64,000 nt of DNA from Gillisella vitis. Its GTDB lineage: Bacteria; Pseudomonadota; Alphaproteobacteria; Rhizobiales; Rhizobiaceae. The translations under genes were made by a program, and so were the position numbers. The DNA lies in the NCBI RefSeq assembly GCF_001541345.2, contig NZ_LMVL02000005.1:124001-188000 (forward strand). Reading direction: 5' to 3'. Positions 9,570-19,163 of the stretch are shown here, piece by piece (within the stretch, counting starts at the first letter, position 1; each line of letters begins with the position of its first letter). A model generated the notes under the pieces. It saw only the letters and a program-made list of their open reading frames with translations. It was not told the origin of the DNA and made no database searches.

Positions 9570-10098
9570 GTCCGCAATCCTCCGATTGCGCGGAAAGTCC
9601 ATTAAATCGATTAGAGTTGCAAGCGCCGACCGAATTTGCGCTGTCACGAATCGTATCTTACTGTTGGGAATGTTTGTTCAGGTGGATTTTGATGCTAGCG
9701 TTGCAATTGGGTGGCTTCCTTTGCAAAGGTCTAAAACCGTCATCCTTTTTGTCAACAAGCGACGAAATCGTCCATGAGGGCAAAGGTATGAACGGTATCG
9801 GATAACCTGCTCATTTTAAGAGGAAATTCGGAACGGGCATGTTGGTTTCCGCTCTCATATCCGACCGAGCCGAAGTGATTTTCGGGGCGGTTTTCTCTTT
9901 CGCTGCTACCCCTCATCAGGTTAAAAAAATCGTTCTACGCCATAAGTTTCCGGCGTTTTTCTTTCATGAGGCGTATGCGTGCCTATGTGAATCCTGATTG
10001 ACGCCCCTATGTCGGTTCTCTAAGTGAAGGGCAACCATATCTGAGGACATCTGAAAGGCTATCAGACCTCGCTAAACTGTTGAGATCCGTACGAATAG
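9570..10098. promoter_or_regulatory. 529-bp divergent intergenic region upstream of the PKS
   Basis: No convincing gene. The stretch is more AT-rich than its surroundings and must hold the MFS and PKS promoters. A small hairpin (ACGCC 9937-9941 / GGCGT 9952-9956) followed by TTTTTC resembles a weak terminator in the leader. I could not recognise a lux or tra box. The PKS ATG has no good Shine-Dalgarno sequence (CCGTACGAATAG precedes it), which would fit low or regulated translation. Confidence 0.45.
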
Positions 10099-13000
10099 AT
10101 GACAGTAGATATTATAGGGCGTGCCTGCGTGGCACCGGGGGCAAGATCTCCCGAAGAGTTGTTTGATCTTTTGCGTGCCGGCGCATGCACAGTCTCGACC
10201 TTGCCTGGGGATCGTTGGGATATTGCGCGCTACTGGCATCCCGAAATTGGCACGCCTGGAAAATATTACACCTTTGCTGCCGGTGTGATGGATGGAATCT
10301 ATCAGTTCGATCCCGCCCTGTTCGGCATGTCGCGGCGTGAAGCCGCCTTTATGGACCCGCAGCAGCGCATCCTGCTGGAGCTGACCTGGCGGGCGCTGGA
10401 AGACGCCAATATTCCGGCCAATAGCCTCTCCGGCCAGAATGTCGCGGTCTATGTCGGCGCCTCAAGTTTCGACCATGCCAATCTGGCGGCGGAAGATCCT
10501 GCCGGTCCCGGCCCTCATTTCATGACCGGCAATACGCTCTCGGTGGTCTCCAACCGTATCTCGCATGTGTTTGGCCTGAATGGTCCGAGTATGACGGTCG
10601 ATACGGCCTGTTCGTCCTCGCTGGTCGCGCTTGATCACGCGGTGCGCGCTATTGCCTCCGGTGAAGTGGACACAGCGATCGTTGCCGGTGTCAACGTGCT
10701 GGTTCATCCGCTGCCTTTCGTCGGGTTTGCTCAGGCGCGGATGCTGTCGATCGACGGTTTGTGCAAGGCCTATGCCAATGACGGCATCGGTTATGTCCGG
10801 GCCGAAGGCGGTGCCGTGCTGGTGCTGCGCTCCAGCGAGAAAGCTCGGCGTGAAGGCGACCGCAGTCACGCGACCATTGTTGCCAGCGGCACCAATGCAG
10901 CCGGGCGCACCAACGGTATTTCGCTGCCATCGCGCGAAGCGCAGGCCGTGCTGCTGCACGCCGTTTATGACGGCAATGGTCTCGACCCGGATCGCCTGGC
11001 CTTCATCGAAGGCCATGGGACCGGCACCAAGGTCGGCGATCCCGCGGAAGTGTGGTCGCTTGGCACGGTCATCGGCCAGCGTCGCAAGGAACCGGTCTGG
11101 ATCGGCTCGATCAAAACCAATATCGGTCACACCGAACCCGCATCCGGCCTGCTTGGCGTGGTGAAGGCGATGATGGCCCTGGAACACGACCTGCTGCCAG
11201 CCTCGCTGCATTTCAACGAGCCGAATGACACGATTGATTTCGATGGCCTGAATGTCCGGGTTGCCTCGCAGGCGGTTGCACTGGAGCGCGATGGTGCGCC
11301 GCGCCTTGCCGGGATCAATTCCTTTGGCTTCGGCGGCGCCAATGCCCATGTGGTGATTGCCGATCCCCAGAGACCTGATTTGGCCTCAGGCGCGGCTAAT
11401 CCAGCCGGTGCCGGTCGCCTGTTCATGGCCAGCGCCCACTCTCAGGAAAGCCTGAAAGCATTGCTGGACAGCTATGAAAAAGCCTTTACGGCGGCTGACA
11501 GCGATGGTGATCTGGAAGACCTGATCTCGGCTGCGGCCTCCAACCGTGCGCCGCTCCGCCATCGTTTCGTTGCAAGTGGCAGCGCGGATGCCATCGTCAA
11601 GGCGGTGCGGGAACGGCTTGCCACGGCGAAGACCGGCGGCGAAACCGGCGAAGCCTTATCGCGCAACGGCAAGCTCGCCTTTGTGTTTTCCGGCAATGGC
11701 GCCCAATGGGCGGGCATGGGTCTCGATGCCTACCGGGCAAACGCCCGCTTCCGTGAGAGCTATGAGCGGATTGCCACGCTGTTTACCGCGCATTCGGACC
11801 TTGATCTCGTTGCGGCGTTGACCGATCCGGATCTGGAAGTCCGATTGAAGGATACCCGGCTTGCCCAGCCGATGCTGTTTGCCATCCAGGCCTCGCTGTC
11901 GGATGCGCTGCAAATTGCCGGTCTGGTGCCGGATGCCGTTTACGGCCATTCGGTTGGTGAAGTCGCCGCCGCCTATGTATCGGGTGCGCTGTCCTTGAAG
12001 GATGCCGTTTGCGTTATCGCCAAACGGTCGCAGCATCAGGCGGTGCTGGCCGGTGAAGGCACGATGGCGGCCCTGAAACTGGGCGAGGCCGATGCGCGCG
12101 CCATGCTGGCCGAACTTGGCTTTGATGACATGACGATTGCCGCGATCAATGCGCCCAATTCGGTGACCGTCTCGGGTCGTGAAGATGCTGTCCGGGCGCT
12201 GAGGGAACATGCCCGCAAGCAGCGGGTGCCAGCCCAGGTGCTGGATATCGACTATCCCTTCCATCATCCGCTGATCGATAAGGCGAAGGCTGCTTTTTCT
12301 GCCGATCCGCCGCTGATTACCCCGCGCCAGGCCATGCTTCCATTCATCTCCACGGTGACGGGTGAGCAACTGGAGGGCACGGCGCTGACCTCGGATTACT
12401 GGTGGAAGAATGTCCGCCAGCCCGTGCAGTTCCAAGGGGCGACGGAGGCAGCTATCGCGCTTGGTTGCAGCGTGTTTGTTGAAATTTCTCCGCGTGCGAT
12501 CCTTGGCGGCTATGTGTCGGAAACGGCTCAGCATCTGTCGTCGACGGTTGCCGTCAGTGCCAGCCTCAGCCGTGAGACGCTGGATGAGGGGGTTGATCCG
12601 GTGGCGCGGGCTTTGGCGCGCGCTGTCGCCAGTGGCGCCAAGGTGGATGAGGCCAAGGTCTTCGGTCCGCGTCGCGCCGATATCGTCCTGCCGGGCGTAC
12701 CTTTCGAGCGGGCCGATCTGCGGCCGGAGCCAACCAGTGACCGCGTCGATCTCTATGGGCGGTTCGACCAGACGGCCTATCGGCTGAGCGGTTGGCGGGT
12801 CGACTTGAATGGCGGCCATTGGAAAAACCATCTCGACGCTCATCTGTTTCCGGATCTGGCCGAACATGTGGTCGATGGCCGCGCCATTCTGCCGGGCAGC
12901 GGTTTCGTGGAAATTGCCATTTCGGCGTCCCAGGCGCATTTCGGCTCCGATCAGCTTGAGATCAGCAATGTCGAGATCCTGCGGCCACTGGAATTGAGCG

Positions 13001-16000
13001 ACAGCCGGATCATTGAGCTTTCAACGCTGATTTCCGCTGCGACCGGCGATCTTCAGATCCGCTCGCGCGAGCGGCTGAGTGATGACGACTGGACGCTCAA
13101 TGCGGTTGCCCGGGTTCGTAAACTCACCGCCTCCGAATTGGACGATGCGGTGGATTTCGACTTGTCCAGCCCGACATCGGAGCTGGATAAATCTGCTGCC
13201 TACCGGACGGCGCGCAATTTCGGCCTGGATTATGGGCCGCGCTTCCAATTGCTGGAAAAGGCGATTTGCCATGGCGAGCGGCTTGTCGAAGTGTTCCTGA
13301 AACCGGCAGCGGCGCCGGGCCACCCATTGCTGCGCTATAATCTCAACCCGATGTCGGTCGATGCGATGTTTCACGGGCTGGTGGCGCTGTTTGGCCGCTT
13401 CAGCGGCGAGCAGGGTGGAGCGCCCTATATTCCCGTGCGTTTCGGACGGGTCCGGACCCGGGTTCTCGGTGCTGCCGTCCATCGGGCGGTGATCGAGATT
13501 GAGCGGATCAGCGACAGCTCGATCAAGGCGAATTTCCATCTGTTCGGCGAGACCGGTGAACGGATCGCCACGTTGAGCGATAGCCGGTTCCGCCGCACCT
13601 ATCTGAAACAGCACAAAACGCTCGATGGCCTTGCCTATCATTATGAAACGATCGCGGTGCCCCTGGTGAAAGATCCGGGTGCGGCCCTGGTCGCACCGTT
13701 GGGCGACGTTTTCGCATCCCAGGAGCGCGACCTGGACAATGCCACTGTGCTGATCCATGCCTGCGTGCTCAGCGCTTTCTATGCGCTTGCCGAGCGACTT
13801 GCCGGTAAAGACCGGCGCGTGTCGCTGGTTGATCTGCCGGGCGATGTGCGGTTGCGGCGATTCTTGGCCAATGCCCTGCACAGTCTGACCGATAGCGGCT
13901 TTGCCCAGTATGCAGATGGCAGCTGGACGCTTGAAGACGGCAGCGATCTTCCGCCCGCTTTCGAGCTGATCCGGGAACTCTACCGGGATTTCCCCGAACG
14001 CACCGTTGAACTGGTGATGATCAATGACGTGCTGACAGCCGTCAATGCATCGCTCAATCAGCCTGTAGGTGTTGTGGACGAGGGTCTGGATTGGGACGCG
14101 GTGATCAGCGAAGCGACGCTGGACCATTTCGCCGTTCATTCCACGCTCGCCACCGAGCGTCATGGTATGCTGCTGAAGGCAGTGATCGACTGTCTCTCGA
14201 CCTTGGATGCCGATGCGCCGCCGCTGGTGGTCGAGCTTGGCGCCAGTTCGCTTCACCTTAGCCGCAAGCTCGCCGATCTGGTTCGCGCGTCTGGCGGTAA
14301 TCTGGTGATTTACGAGCCGGAGGCAGGCCTGCGCCGCAATCTGGAACTGTCTTTCGAGGCCGATCCGCGCGTCACTGTCGTTGACGCAAAGGGGTTGGAT
14401 CAGCTTTCGCTCCTGAAAGCGCCGGTCGATCTGATTGCCAGTGCCCATGCTGATCTTGGCCGCTTGCTGGATGGCGAAATGCTGGCGCGTCTCAGCCATG
14501 GCGTCTTGGCCTCGGCCCGTCGCCTTGTCGCTGTGCAGCCAGCGCCCGGCCTGTTCCATGATTTCGCCTTCGGTCTGCTGGATGGCTGGTTCGACAGGAC
14601 GGTTTCCGAGGAATTTCCGCTCGGTCGGCTTGGCGGCGGCGAAGACTGGACGAAGTCCCTGCAACAGGCTGGTTTTGCCGCAGTTCACGCTCGGCAATTG
14701 CAGACGGATGGTGGTAGCCTCATCGTGGCGGAAGCCCAAGGCCGGACTGACGGTCTTGAGCCAGAGTCTGGTTCGCGTCAGGATGGCGGGTCGCTTGACG
14801 AGGTTGCGGCCAGGGGACCGGTGATCATTGTCCATGAAAAAACCGCGGATATTGCCCGGCTTTCGGCGGCGGCAAGAGCACTGGGCGGTTCGCAAGTATC
14901 TTTGCTTTGCCTGTCGGGCAGCTTTGAAACGGACAGGTCGATCTTGGCCGACGCTCTGGGCAAAGCTGGACCAGCCTTGGGCGGAATGGTCTGGCTGATG
15001 CCGGATACCGATGCGGCTGCGGATGGATCGCTGCTGTTGCAGGACCGGGTCGGCGCTCTCAGCGCATTGGCCATGGCGCTTGGCGACGTTGCGGCATCAG
15101 CGTCTGATGCTGCAAGGATGCTTCCCGTCACTCTGGTTCTACCCGGCGGTGCGCCCGTTACCGGCATGACCGGCAAGGACTTGACCCGCTCCAGCCATGC
15201 GGGGCCTGTCAATGCAGGCCTTTGGGCCTTTGCCCGTGTGTTGCGCAATGAGTTCGACCTGTTCGACATGCAGGTCGTCGATACCGGCCCCTCCAGCAAT
15301 ACGCTGGAAATCATGCTGGACTGGGGCATGCGCCTGTTGGCCGCCAAGGGCGACAACCGCGAATGGCTGGTGGAGCCGGAAACCGGGCGGATGGCCGAGA
15401 TTCGCGCTGTGCCTGGTCCTGCCCCGCTGACGGCGCAGCGTACTGATTCATTCGAGGCAGCCGTCATTCGCCAGCAGGTGCCCTCGCAGGTGGCCAGCAT
15501 CCGCTGGGAAAGCTGCCCGGTCCCAGTCATCGGCCCGACCGAAGTGCTGGTGAAGACCGCAGCGACAGGCTTGAATTTCCGCGACGTGATGTGGGCCATG
15601 GGTCTGCTGCCGGAAGAGGCGCTTGAGGACGGCTTTGCCGGGGCCTCGATCGGCATGGAATTTGCCGGTGAAGTGGTCGCTGTCGGTGCCAAGGTGAGCG
15701 ATCTTGCCCTCGGTGACAAGGTGATGGCAATCGCTGCTGCGGCTTTCGGCACCCATGTCAAGGTTGAGCGTGCGGGTGTGGCCAAGTTGCCGGATGGCGT
15801 GGACCCGGTTTCGGCGGCGACCATTCCGGTGGTGTTCCTGACGGCTTATTATGCCACTCACGAACTTGGGCGGGTGCGCCCGGGCGAAACCATCCTCATT
15901 CACGGAGCCGCTGGCGGCGTTGGGCTTGCAGCCTTGCAGGTCGCCCGGCATTTCGGCGCCAAGATCATTGCCACGGCTGGCACGGAAGAAAAGCGGCGCT

Positions 16001-17670
16001 TCCTGGAAACGCTGGGGGCGGACCATGTGTTCGACAGCCGCTCGCTCGGTTTTGTCGGCGATGTGCTTGACGTGACTGGCGGCGAAGGTGTCGATCTGGT
16101 GTTGAACTCGCTGTTTGGCGAGGCGATGGAAAAATCCCTGTCGCTGGTCAAGCCGTTCGGGCGTTTCCTGGAGCTTGGCAAGCGCGATTATTACGCCGAC
16201 AGCAAGATTGGCCTCAGGCCGTTCCGTCGCAATGTCAGCTATTTCGGCATCGACGCCGACCAATTGCTGGTCCTGCATCCCGATCTGTCGCGCCGCATGT
16301 TGGCCGAGATCGGTGGCCTGTTCGAGCAGGGCGTGTTCACGCCGCTGCCGTTCCGCGCCTTCGAGCATGATGAGATCGGCGATGCTTTCCGCCTGATGCA
16401 GAATGCTGGCCATATCGGCAAGATCGTTGTTCTGCCGCCGGTTGCGGGCCGTGACCGCGTGGCGATAAAGTCGGCGCGCCGGATGGCGGTCGATGCGGAT
16501 GGCATGCATCTGGTGGTCGGCGGTATCGGCGGTTTTGGCCTTGCCGCCGCCGATTGGCTGGTAGAACAGGGCGCGCGCCATATTGCCTTGTCGACGCGGC
16601 GCGGGCTTGTTGATGCCGAGACGCAGACCGTGGTCGACCGCTGGGCCAAGCAGGGCGTAACGGCCTATATTCGTGGCTGCGACGTGACCAGCGAAGCGGC
16701 CTTGTCGACGCTTTTGACGGAGCTTCGTGCCATTGCGCCATTGAAGACCGTTATCCATGCGGCGATGGTGCTTGACGATGCCTTCATCTCCAATCTGACG
16801 CGCGAGCGAAATCAGCCGGTCATCGACGTCAAGGCCAAGGGGGCAGCCCTTCTTGACCGGTTGACCCGCCAGGATGGCATCGACAATTTCATTCTGTTTT
16901 CGTCGATCACCACCTATGTCGGCAATCCCGGCCAGGGCAATTATGTCGCTGCCAACGGTTTCCTGGAAGGTTTGGCGCGGGCGCGCCGCGCCGAGGGACT
17001 GGCTGGTCTTGCCATCGGCTTCGGGGCAATCGGCGATGCCGGTTATCTGGCCCGCAATGCGCAGGTTAATGAACGGCTTGGACGCAGGATCGGCAAGACG
17101 GCGCTCGATGCCCGCGATGCGCTGTCGGCGGTCGGACGCTATATCGCCGCCGATACTGGCTCTGTCGATGCGGCTGTGGTGATGATTTCCGAATTCGACT
17201 GGGCTGCCGCACATTCGCTTGCCGTGGTCAACGAACCCTTGTTTTCGCTGATTATGCGCCGCAGCAACCAGCATGTTGGCAGCGGTGAGGGCGGCGAGAT
17301 TGATTTGGTGGCGCTGATCGACGGCAAGGCACCGGCTGCGGCCCAGGACGTGCTGTTTACAGTGCTTGCCGGTGAAATTGCCGATACGTTGCGGGTGCCC
17401 AAGGAAAGCATCGGGCTGAACAGTGTGCTGAAGGATATCGGGCTGGACAGTTTGATGGCTGTCGAGCTTGGGATGAATTTCGAGCAGAATACCGGCTTTG
17501 ACATTCCCCTCAGCAGTCTTGCCGACAATGCCACTGTCGGGGACCTGACGCGTCGTCTCTATGAAAAGGTCAGCCTACGTGGGCGGACGGGCGACAAGGA
17601 CGAGGCGTTACCGCAAGACAGTAAGATCATGGACGATCTGCATCGCCGCCACAGCGGGCAGGGCCAGTAA
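10099..17670 (+). CDS. Iterative highly reducing type I polyketide synthase (KS-AT-DH-psiMT-ER-KR-ACP)
   Basis: A 2523-residue megasynthase. KS is at 1-425 with Cys171 in DTACSSSL, His306 in EGHGTGT and His344 in NIGHTEP. AT is at about 525-820 with Ser618 in GHSVGE and YPFHH at the substrate-selectivity position, where the F-H pair suggests malonyl-CoA. DH is at about 915-1195 with His923 in HVVDGRAILPG and Asp1088/His1092. A methyltransferase-like region (about 1200-1520) is degenerate, with VELGASS in place of the glycine-rich SAM loop. ER is at 1785-2114 with HGAAGGVG at 1935. KR is at about 2135-2330 with GGIGGFG and Tyr2282. ACP carries Ser2451 in GLDSLMA. There is no thioesterase, so release needs a partner, and the adjacent oxoamine synthase is the obvious candidate. 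A phosphopantetheinyl transferase must be encoded elsewhere. Domain order matches fungal HR-PKSs such as Fum1. Confidence 0.95.
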   Translation: MTVDIIGRACVAPGARSPEELFDLLRAGACTVSTLPGDRWDIARYWHPEIGTPGKYYTFAAGVMDGIYQFDPALFGMSRREAAFMDPQQRILLELTWRALEDANIPANSLSGQNVAVYVGASSFDHANLAAEDPAGPGPHFMTGNTLSVVSNRISHVFGLNGPSMTVDTACSSSLVALDHAVRAIASGEVDTAIVAGVNVLVHPLPFVGFAQARMLSIDGLCKAYANDGIGYVRAEGGAVLVLRSSEKARREGDRSHATIVASGTNAAGRTNGISLPSREAQAVLLHAVYDGNGLDPDRLAFIEGHGTGTKVGDPAEVWSLGTVIGQRRKEPVWIGSIKTNIGHTEPASGLLGVVKAMMALEHDLLPASLHFNEPNDTIDFDGLNVRVASQAVALERDGAPRLAGINSFGFGGANAHVVIADPQRPDLASGAANPAGAGRLFMASAHSQESLKALLDSYEKAFTAADSDGDLEDLISAAASNRAPLRHRFVASGSADAIVKAVRERLATAKTGGETGEALSRNGKLAFVFSGNGAQWAGMGLDAYRANARFRESYERIATLFTAHSDLDLVAALTDPDLEVRLKDTRLAQPMLFAIQASLSDALQIAGLVPDAVYGHSVGEVAAAYVSGALSLKDAVCVIAKRSQHQAVLAGEGTMAALKLGEADARAMLAELGFDDMTIAAINAPNSVTVSGREDAVRALREHARKQRVPAQVLDIDYPFHHPLIDKAKAAFSADPPLITPRQAMLPFISTVTGEQLEGTALTSDYWWKNVRQPVQFQGATEAAIALGCSVFVEISPRAILGGYVSETAQHLSSTVAVSASLSRETLDEGVDPVARALARAVASGAKVDEAKVFGPRRADIVLPGVPFERADLRPEPTSDRVDLYGRFDQTAYRLSGWRVDLNGGHWKNHLDAHLFPDLAEHVVDGRAILPGSGFVEIAISASQAHFGSDQLEISNVEILRPLELSDSRIIELSTLISAATGDLQIRSRERLSDDDWTLNAVARVRKLTASELDDAVDFDLSSPTSELDKSAAYRTARNFGLDYGPRFQLLEKAICHGERLVEVFLKPAAAPGHPLLRYNLNPMSVDAMFHGLVALFGRFSGEQGGAPYIPVRFGRVRTRVLGAAVHRAVIEIERISDSSIKANFHLFGETGERIATLSDSRFRRTYLKQHKTLDGLAYHYETIAVPLVKDPGAALVAPLGDVFASQERDLDNATVLIHACVLSAFYALAERLAGKDRRVSLVDLPGDVRLRRFLANALHSLTDSGFAQYADGSWTLEDGSDLPPAFELIRELYRDFPERTVELVMINDVLTAVNASLNQPVGVVDEGLDWDAVISEATLDHFAVHSTLATERHGMLLKAVIDCLSTLDADAPPLVVELGASSLHLSRKLADLVRASGGNLVIYEPEAGLRRNLELSFEADPRVTVVDAKGLDQLSLLKAPVDLIASAHADLGRLLDGEMLARLSHGVLASARRLVAVQPAPGLFHDFAFGLLDGWFDRTVSEEFPLGRLGGGEDWTKSLQQAGFAAVHARQLQTDGGSLIVAEAQGRTDGLEPESGSRQDGGSLDEVAARGPVIIVHEKTADIARLSAAARALGGSQVSLLCLSGSFETDRSILADALGKAGPALGGMVWLMPDTDAAADGSLLLQDRVGALSALAMALGDVAASASDAARMLPVTLVLPGGAPVTGMTGKDLTRSSHAGPVNAGLWAFARVLRNEFDLFDMQVVDTGPSSNTLEIMLDWGMRLLAAKGDNREWLVEPETGRMAEIRAVPGPAPLTAQRTDSFEAAVIRQQVPSQVASIRWESCPVPVIGPTEVLVKTAATGLNFRDVMWAMGLLPEEALEDGFAGASIGMEFAGEVVAVGAKVSDLALGDKVMAIAAAAFGTHVKVERAGVAKLPDGVDPVSAATIPVVFLTAYYATHELGRVRPGETILIHGAAGGVGLAALQVARHFGAKIIATAGTEEKRRFLETLGADHVFDSRSLGFVGDVLDVTGGEGVDLVLNSLFGEAMEKSLSLVKPFGRFLELGKRDYYADSKIGLRPFRRNVSYFGIDADQLLVLHPDLSRRMLAEIGGLFEQGVFTPLPFRAFEHDEIGDAFRLMQNAGHIGKIVVLPPVAGRDRVAIKSARRMAVDADGMHLVVGGIGGFGLAAADWLVEQGARHIALSTRRGLVDAETQTVVDRWAKQGVTAYIRGCDVTSEAALSTLLTELRAIAPLKTVIHAAMVLDDAFISNLTRERNQPVIDVKAKGAALLDRLTRQDGIDNFILFSSITTYVGNPGQGNYVAANGFLEGLARARRAEGLAGLAIGFGAIGDAGYLARNAQVNERLGRRIGKTALDARDALSAVGRYIAADTGSVDAAVVMISEFDWAAAHSLAVVNEPLFSLIMRRSNQHVGSGEGGEIDLVALIDGKAPAAAQDVLFTVLAGEIADTLRVPKESIGLNSVLKDIGLDSLMAVELGMNFEQNTGFDIPLSSLADNATVGDLTRRLYEKVSLRGRTGDKDEALPQDSKIMDDLHRRHSGQGQ

Positions 17671-17686
17671 AACTGGCCCAGTTTTT
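17661..17686 (+). terminator. Terminator-like hairpin overlapping the PKS stop codon
   Basis: GGGCCAGT (17661-17668) pairs perfectly with ACTGGCCC (17672-17679) and is followed by AGTTTTT. The stem includes the first base of the TAA stop (17668-17670). Ribosomes finishing the PKS would cover the 5' arm, so termination here could depend on whether the PKS is translated to its end. It separates the PKS from the oxoamine synthase gene by an attenuator-like element. Confidence 0.6.
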
Positions 17687-17708
17687 GCTATCCGTTACGC
17701 TGCTGTTC

Positions 17709-17728
17709 ATGTTTGTGTTGATAAACAT
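17709..17728. promoter_or_regulatory. Inverted repeat before the oxoamine synthase gene
   Basis: ATGTTT - 8 bases - AAACAT lies in the 114-bp gap between the PKS and the oxoamine synthase gene, downstream of the terminator-like hairpin. It could be an operator for a separate promoter. Short arms make this tentative. Confidence 0.3.
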
Positions 17729-17784
17729 CATTCTGTTCGGCATAGGTGATAGACGATTGACTAAAATTCTAGGGTTTTCTGCGG

Positions 17785-19152
17785 ATGAATGAGAACAAGC
17801 GTCAGGATCTGCTGGCCCGTATGCGTGGCGTACAAAAGGATGTGGACCGGAGCCGGGCCACTCGCAGCCAGCAGAGCGTGTCGCGCAGCCAGCCTGGTTT
17901 TGCCGAACTGCCTGAATATAAGCAGGTGGTGATGCAGAAGCTTGTCAGCGAGCAGCTGAATATGCCCAATCCGTTTTACCGGGCGCATGAGAGTGCCTCC
18001 GGGGCAACGGCTGATATCGACGGGCGCGCTTATGATAATTTTGCCTCCTATGACTATCTCGGTTTGAACAGCGATCCGCGCATTCGCGATGCCGCCATGG
18101 CAGCCATCGACCAGTTTGGTATTTCGGCCTCCGCCAGCCGGCTCGTTGCCGGTGAGCGCACCATTCATGCCGAGCTGGAAAAGGCCTTTGCCGAAAATTA
18201 CCAGACCGAGGACGCCATCTGTTTCGTCAGCGGCTATCTCACCAATGTCACGACCATCGGCAGCCTGATGGGGCCGAAAGATCTGGTGATCCACGACGAG
18301 TTCATTCACAACAGCGCCCTGACCGGCATCAAGCTGTCGGGCGCCAATCGCCGCTTCTTCAAGCATAATGACATGGCGGATCTGGAGCGCATCCTGGCGA
18401 GCCTTGCGCCCCTGCATGAGCGGATCCTGGTGATATCAGAGGGCATTTTCTCCATGGATGGGGATGTTGCCGATCTGCCGGGTCTTCTCGCGTTGAAAAA
18501 ACAGTATAATTTCTGGCTGATGATGGACGAGGCCCATTCACTGGGCGTGCTTGGACAGCGTGGCCACGGCATTTTCGAACATTTCGATCTTGATCCCGCC
18601 GAGGTCGATATCTGGATGGGAACGCTGTCGAAAACCACCTGTAGCTGCGGCGGCTATGTTGCCGGCAGTGAGGCGCTCATCACGCTGTTGAAGGCGCAGG
18701 CCAGTGGTTTCGTCTATAGTGTCGGTCTGGCGCCTGCGCTGGCGGCGGCAGCCATCGCCAGCCTGTCCGTATTGGATGAGGAGCCGGACCGGGTCGAGGC
18801 TTTGCGCCGCAACAGCCAGCTTTTCCTGGAGCAGGCCAAGCTGCGGGGTCTGGATACCGGTCTGAGCGAAGGTTTCTCGGTGGTGCCTGTGATCGTTGCC
18901 GATTCGGTGCGTGCTGTGCAACTGTCCAATGAATTGTTCGAGGCGGGCATCAATGCCTTGCCGATCATCTATCCGGCGGTGCCGGAAGGGCTGGCGCGCC
19001 TGCGGTTTTTCATCACCAGCGCCCATACGCCCGAACAGATTACCCGCAGCGTTGATAAAGCGGCGGAAATTCTGGATCGGCTGAAGGCCGAGAATTTCGG
19101 CATGGGCTCGATGGATGTCCAGAAGGTCATGTTGCAATTGGCGCAGCGCTAA
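17785..19152 (+). CDS. Alpha-oxoamine synthase (serine palmitoyltransferase/AONS-like, PLP-dependent)
   Basis: A 455-residue fold-type I PLP enzyme of the family that decarboxylatively condenses an amino acid with an acyl thioester (SPT, KBL, AONS, ALAS). The PLP-binding lysine is Lys283 in GTLSKTTCSCGG, and DEAHS (248-252) holds the pyridine-binding Asp248. NFASYDYLGL and SASRLVAGE are family signatures. An N-terminal extension of about 60 residues, absent from biotin BioF, could contact the upstream ACP. It has no biotin-gene neighbours and lies between a thioesterase-less PKS and a ketosphinganine-reductase-like SDR. I infer that it offloads the polyketide chain as a 2-amino-3-ketone. The amino-acid substrate is not predictable from sequence alone. 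The ATG has only a weak upstream site (CTAGGG). Confidence 0.92.
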   Translation: MNENKRQDLLARMRGVQKDVDRSRATRSQQSVSRSQPGFAELPEYKQVVMQKLVSEQLNMPNPFYRAHESASGATADIDGRAYDNFASYDYLGLNSDPRIRDAAMAAIDQFGISASASRLVAGERTIHAELEKAFAENYQTEDAICFVSGYLTNVTTIGSLMGPKDLVIHDEFIHNSALTGIKLSGANRRFFKHNDMADLERILASLAPLHERILVISEGIFSMDGDVADLPGLLALKKQYNFWLMMDEAHSLGVLGQRGHGIFEHFDLDPAEVDIWMGTLSKTTCSCGGYVAGSEALITLLKAQASGFVYSVGLAPALAAAAIASLSVLDEEPDRVEALRRNSQLFLEQAKLRGLDTGLSEGFSVVPVIVADSVRAVQLSNELFEAGINALPIIYPAVPEGLARLRFFITSAHTPEQITRSVDKAAEILDRLKAENFGMGSMDVQKVMLQLAQR

Positions 19153-19163
19153 AGGACAAGAGC

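Noticed and set aside
13021-14895. Long minus-strand frame (624 codons) inside the PKS
   Set aside because: It is a shadow of the GC-rich PKS codons. It has no ribosome-binding site, is rich in Arg/His/Gln, and matches no recognisable motif. The same holds for minus-strand frames at 11656-12939 and 15448-17274.
17785-19152. Assignment of the oxoamine synthase as biotin BioF or glycine C-acetyltransferase (Kbl)
   Set aside because: There are no bio or tdh genes nearby, there is an N-terminal extension of about 60 residues, and the neighbours are a releasing-domain-less PKS and a KDSR-like reductase.
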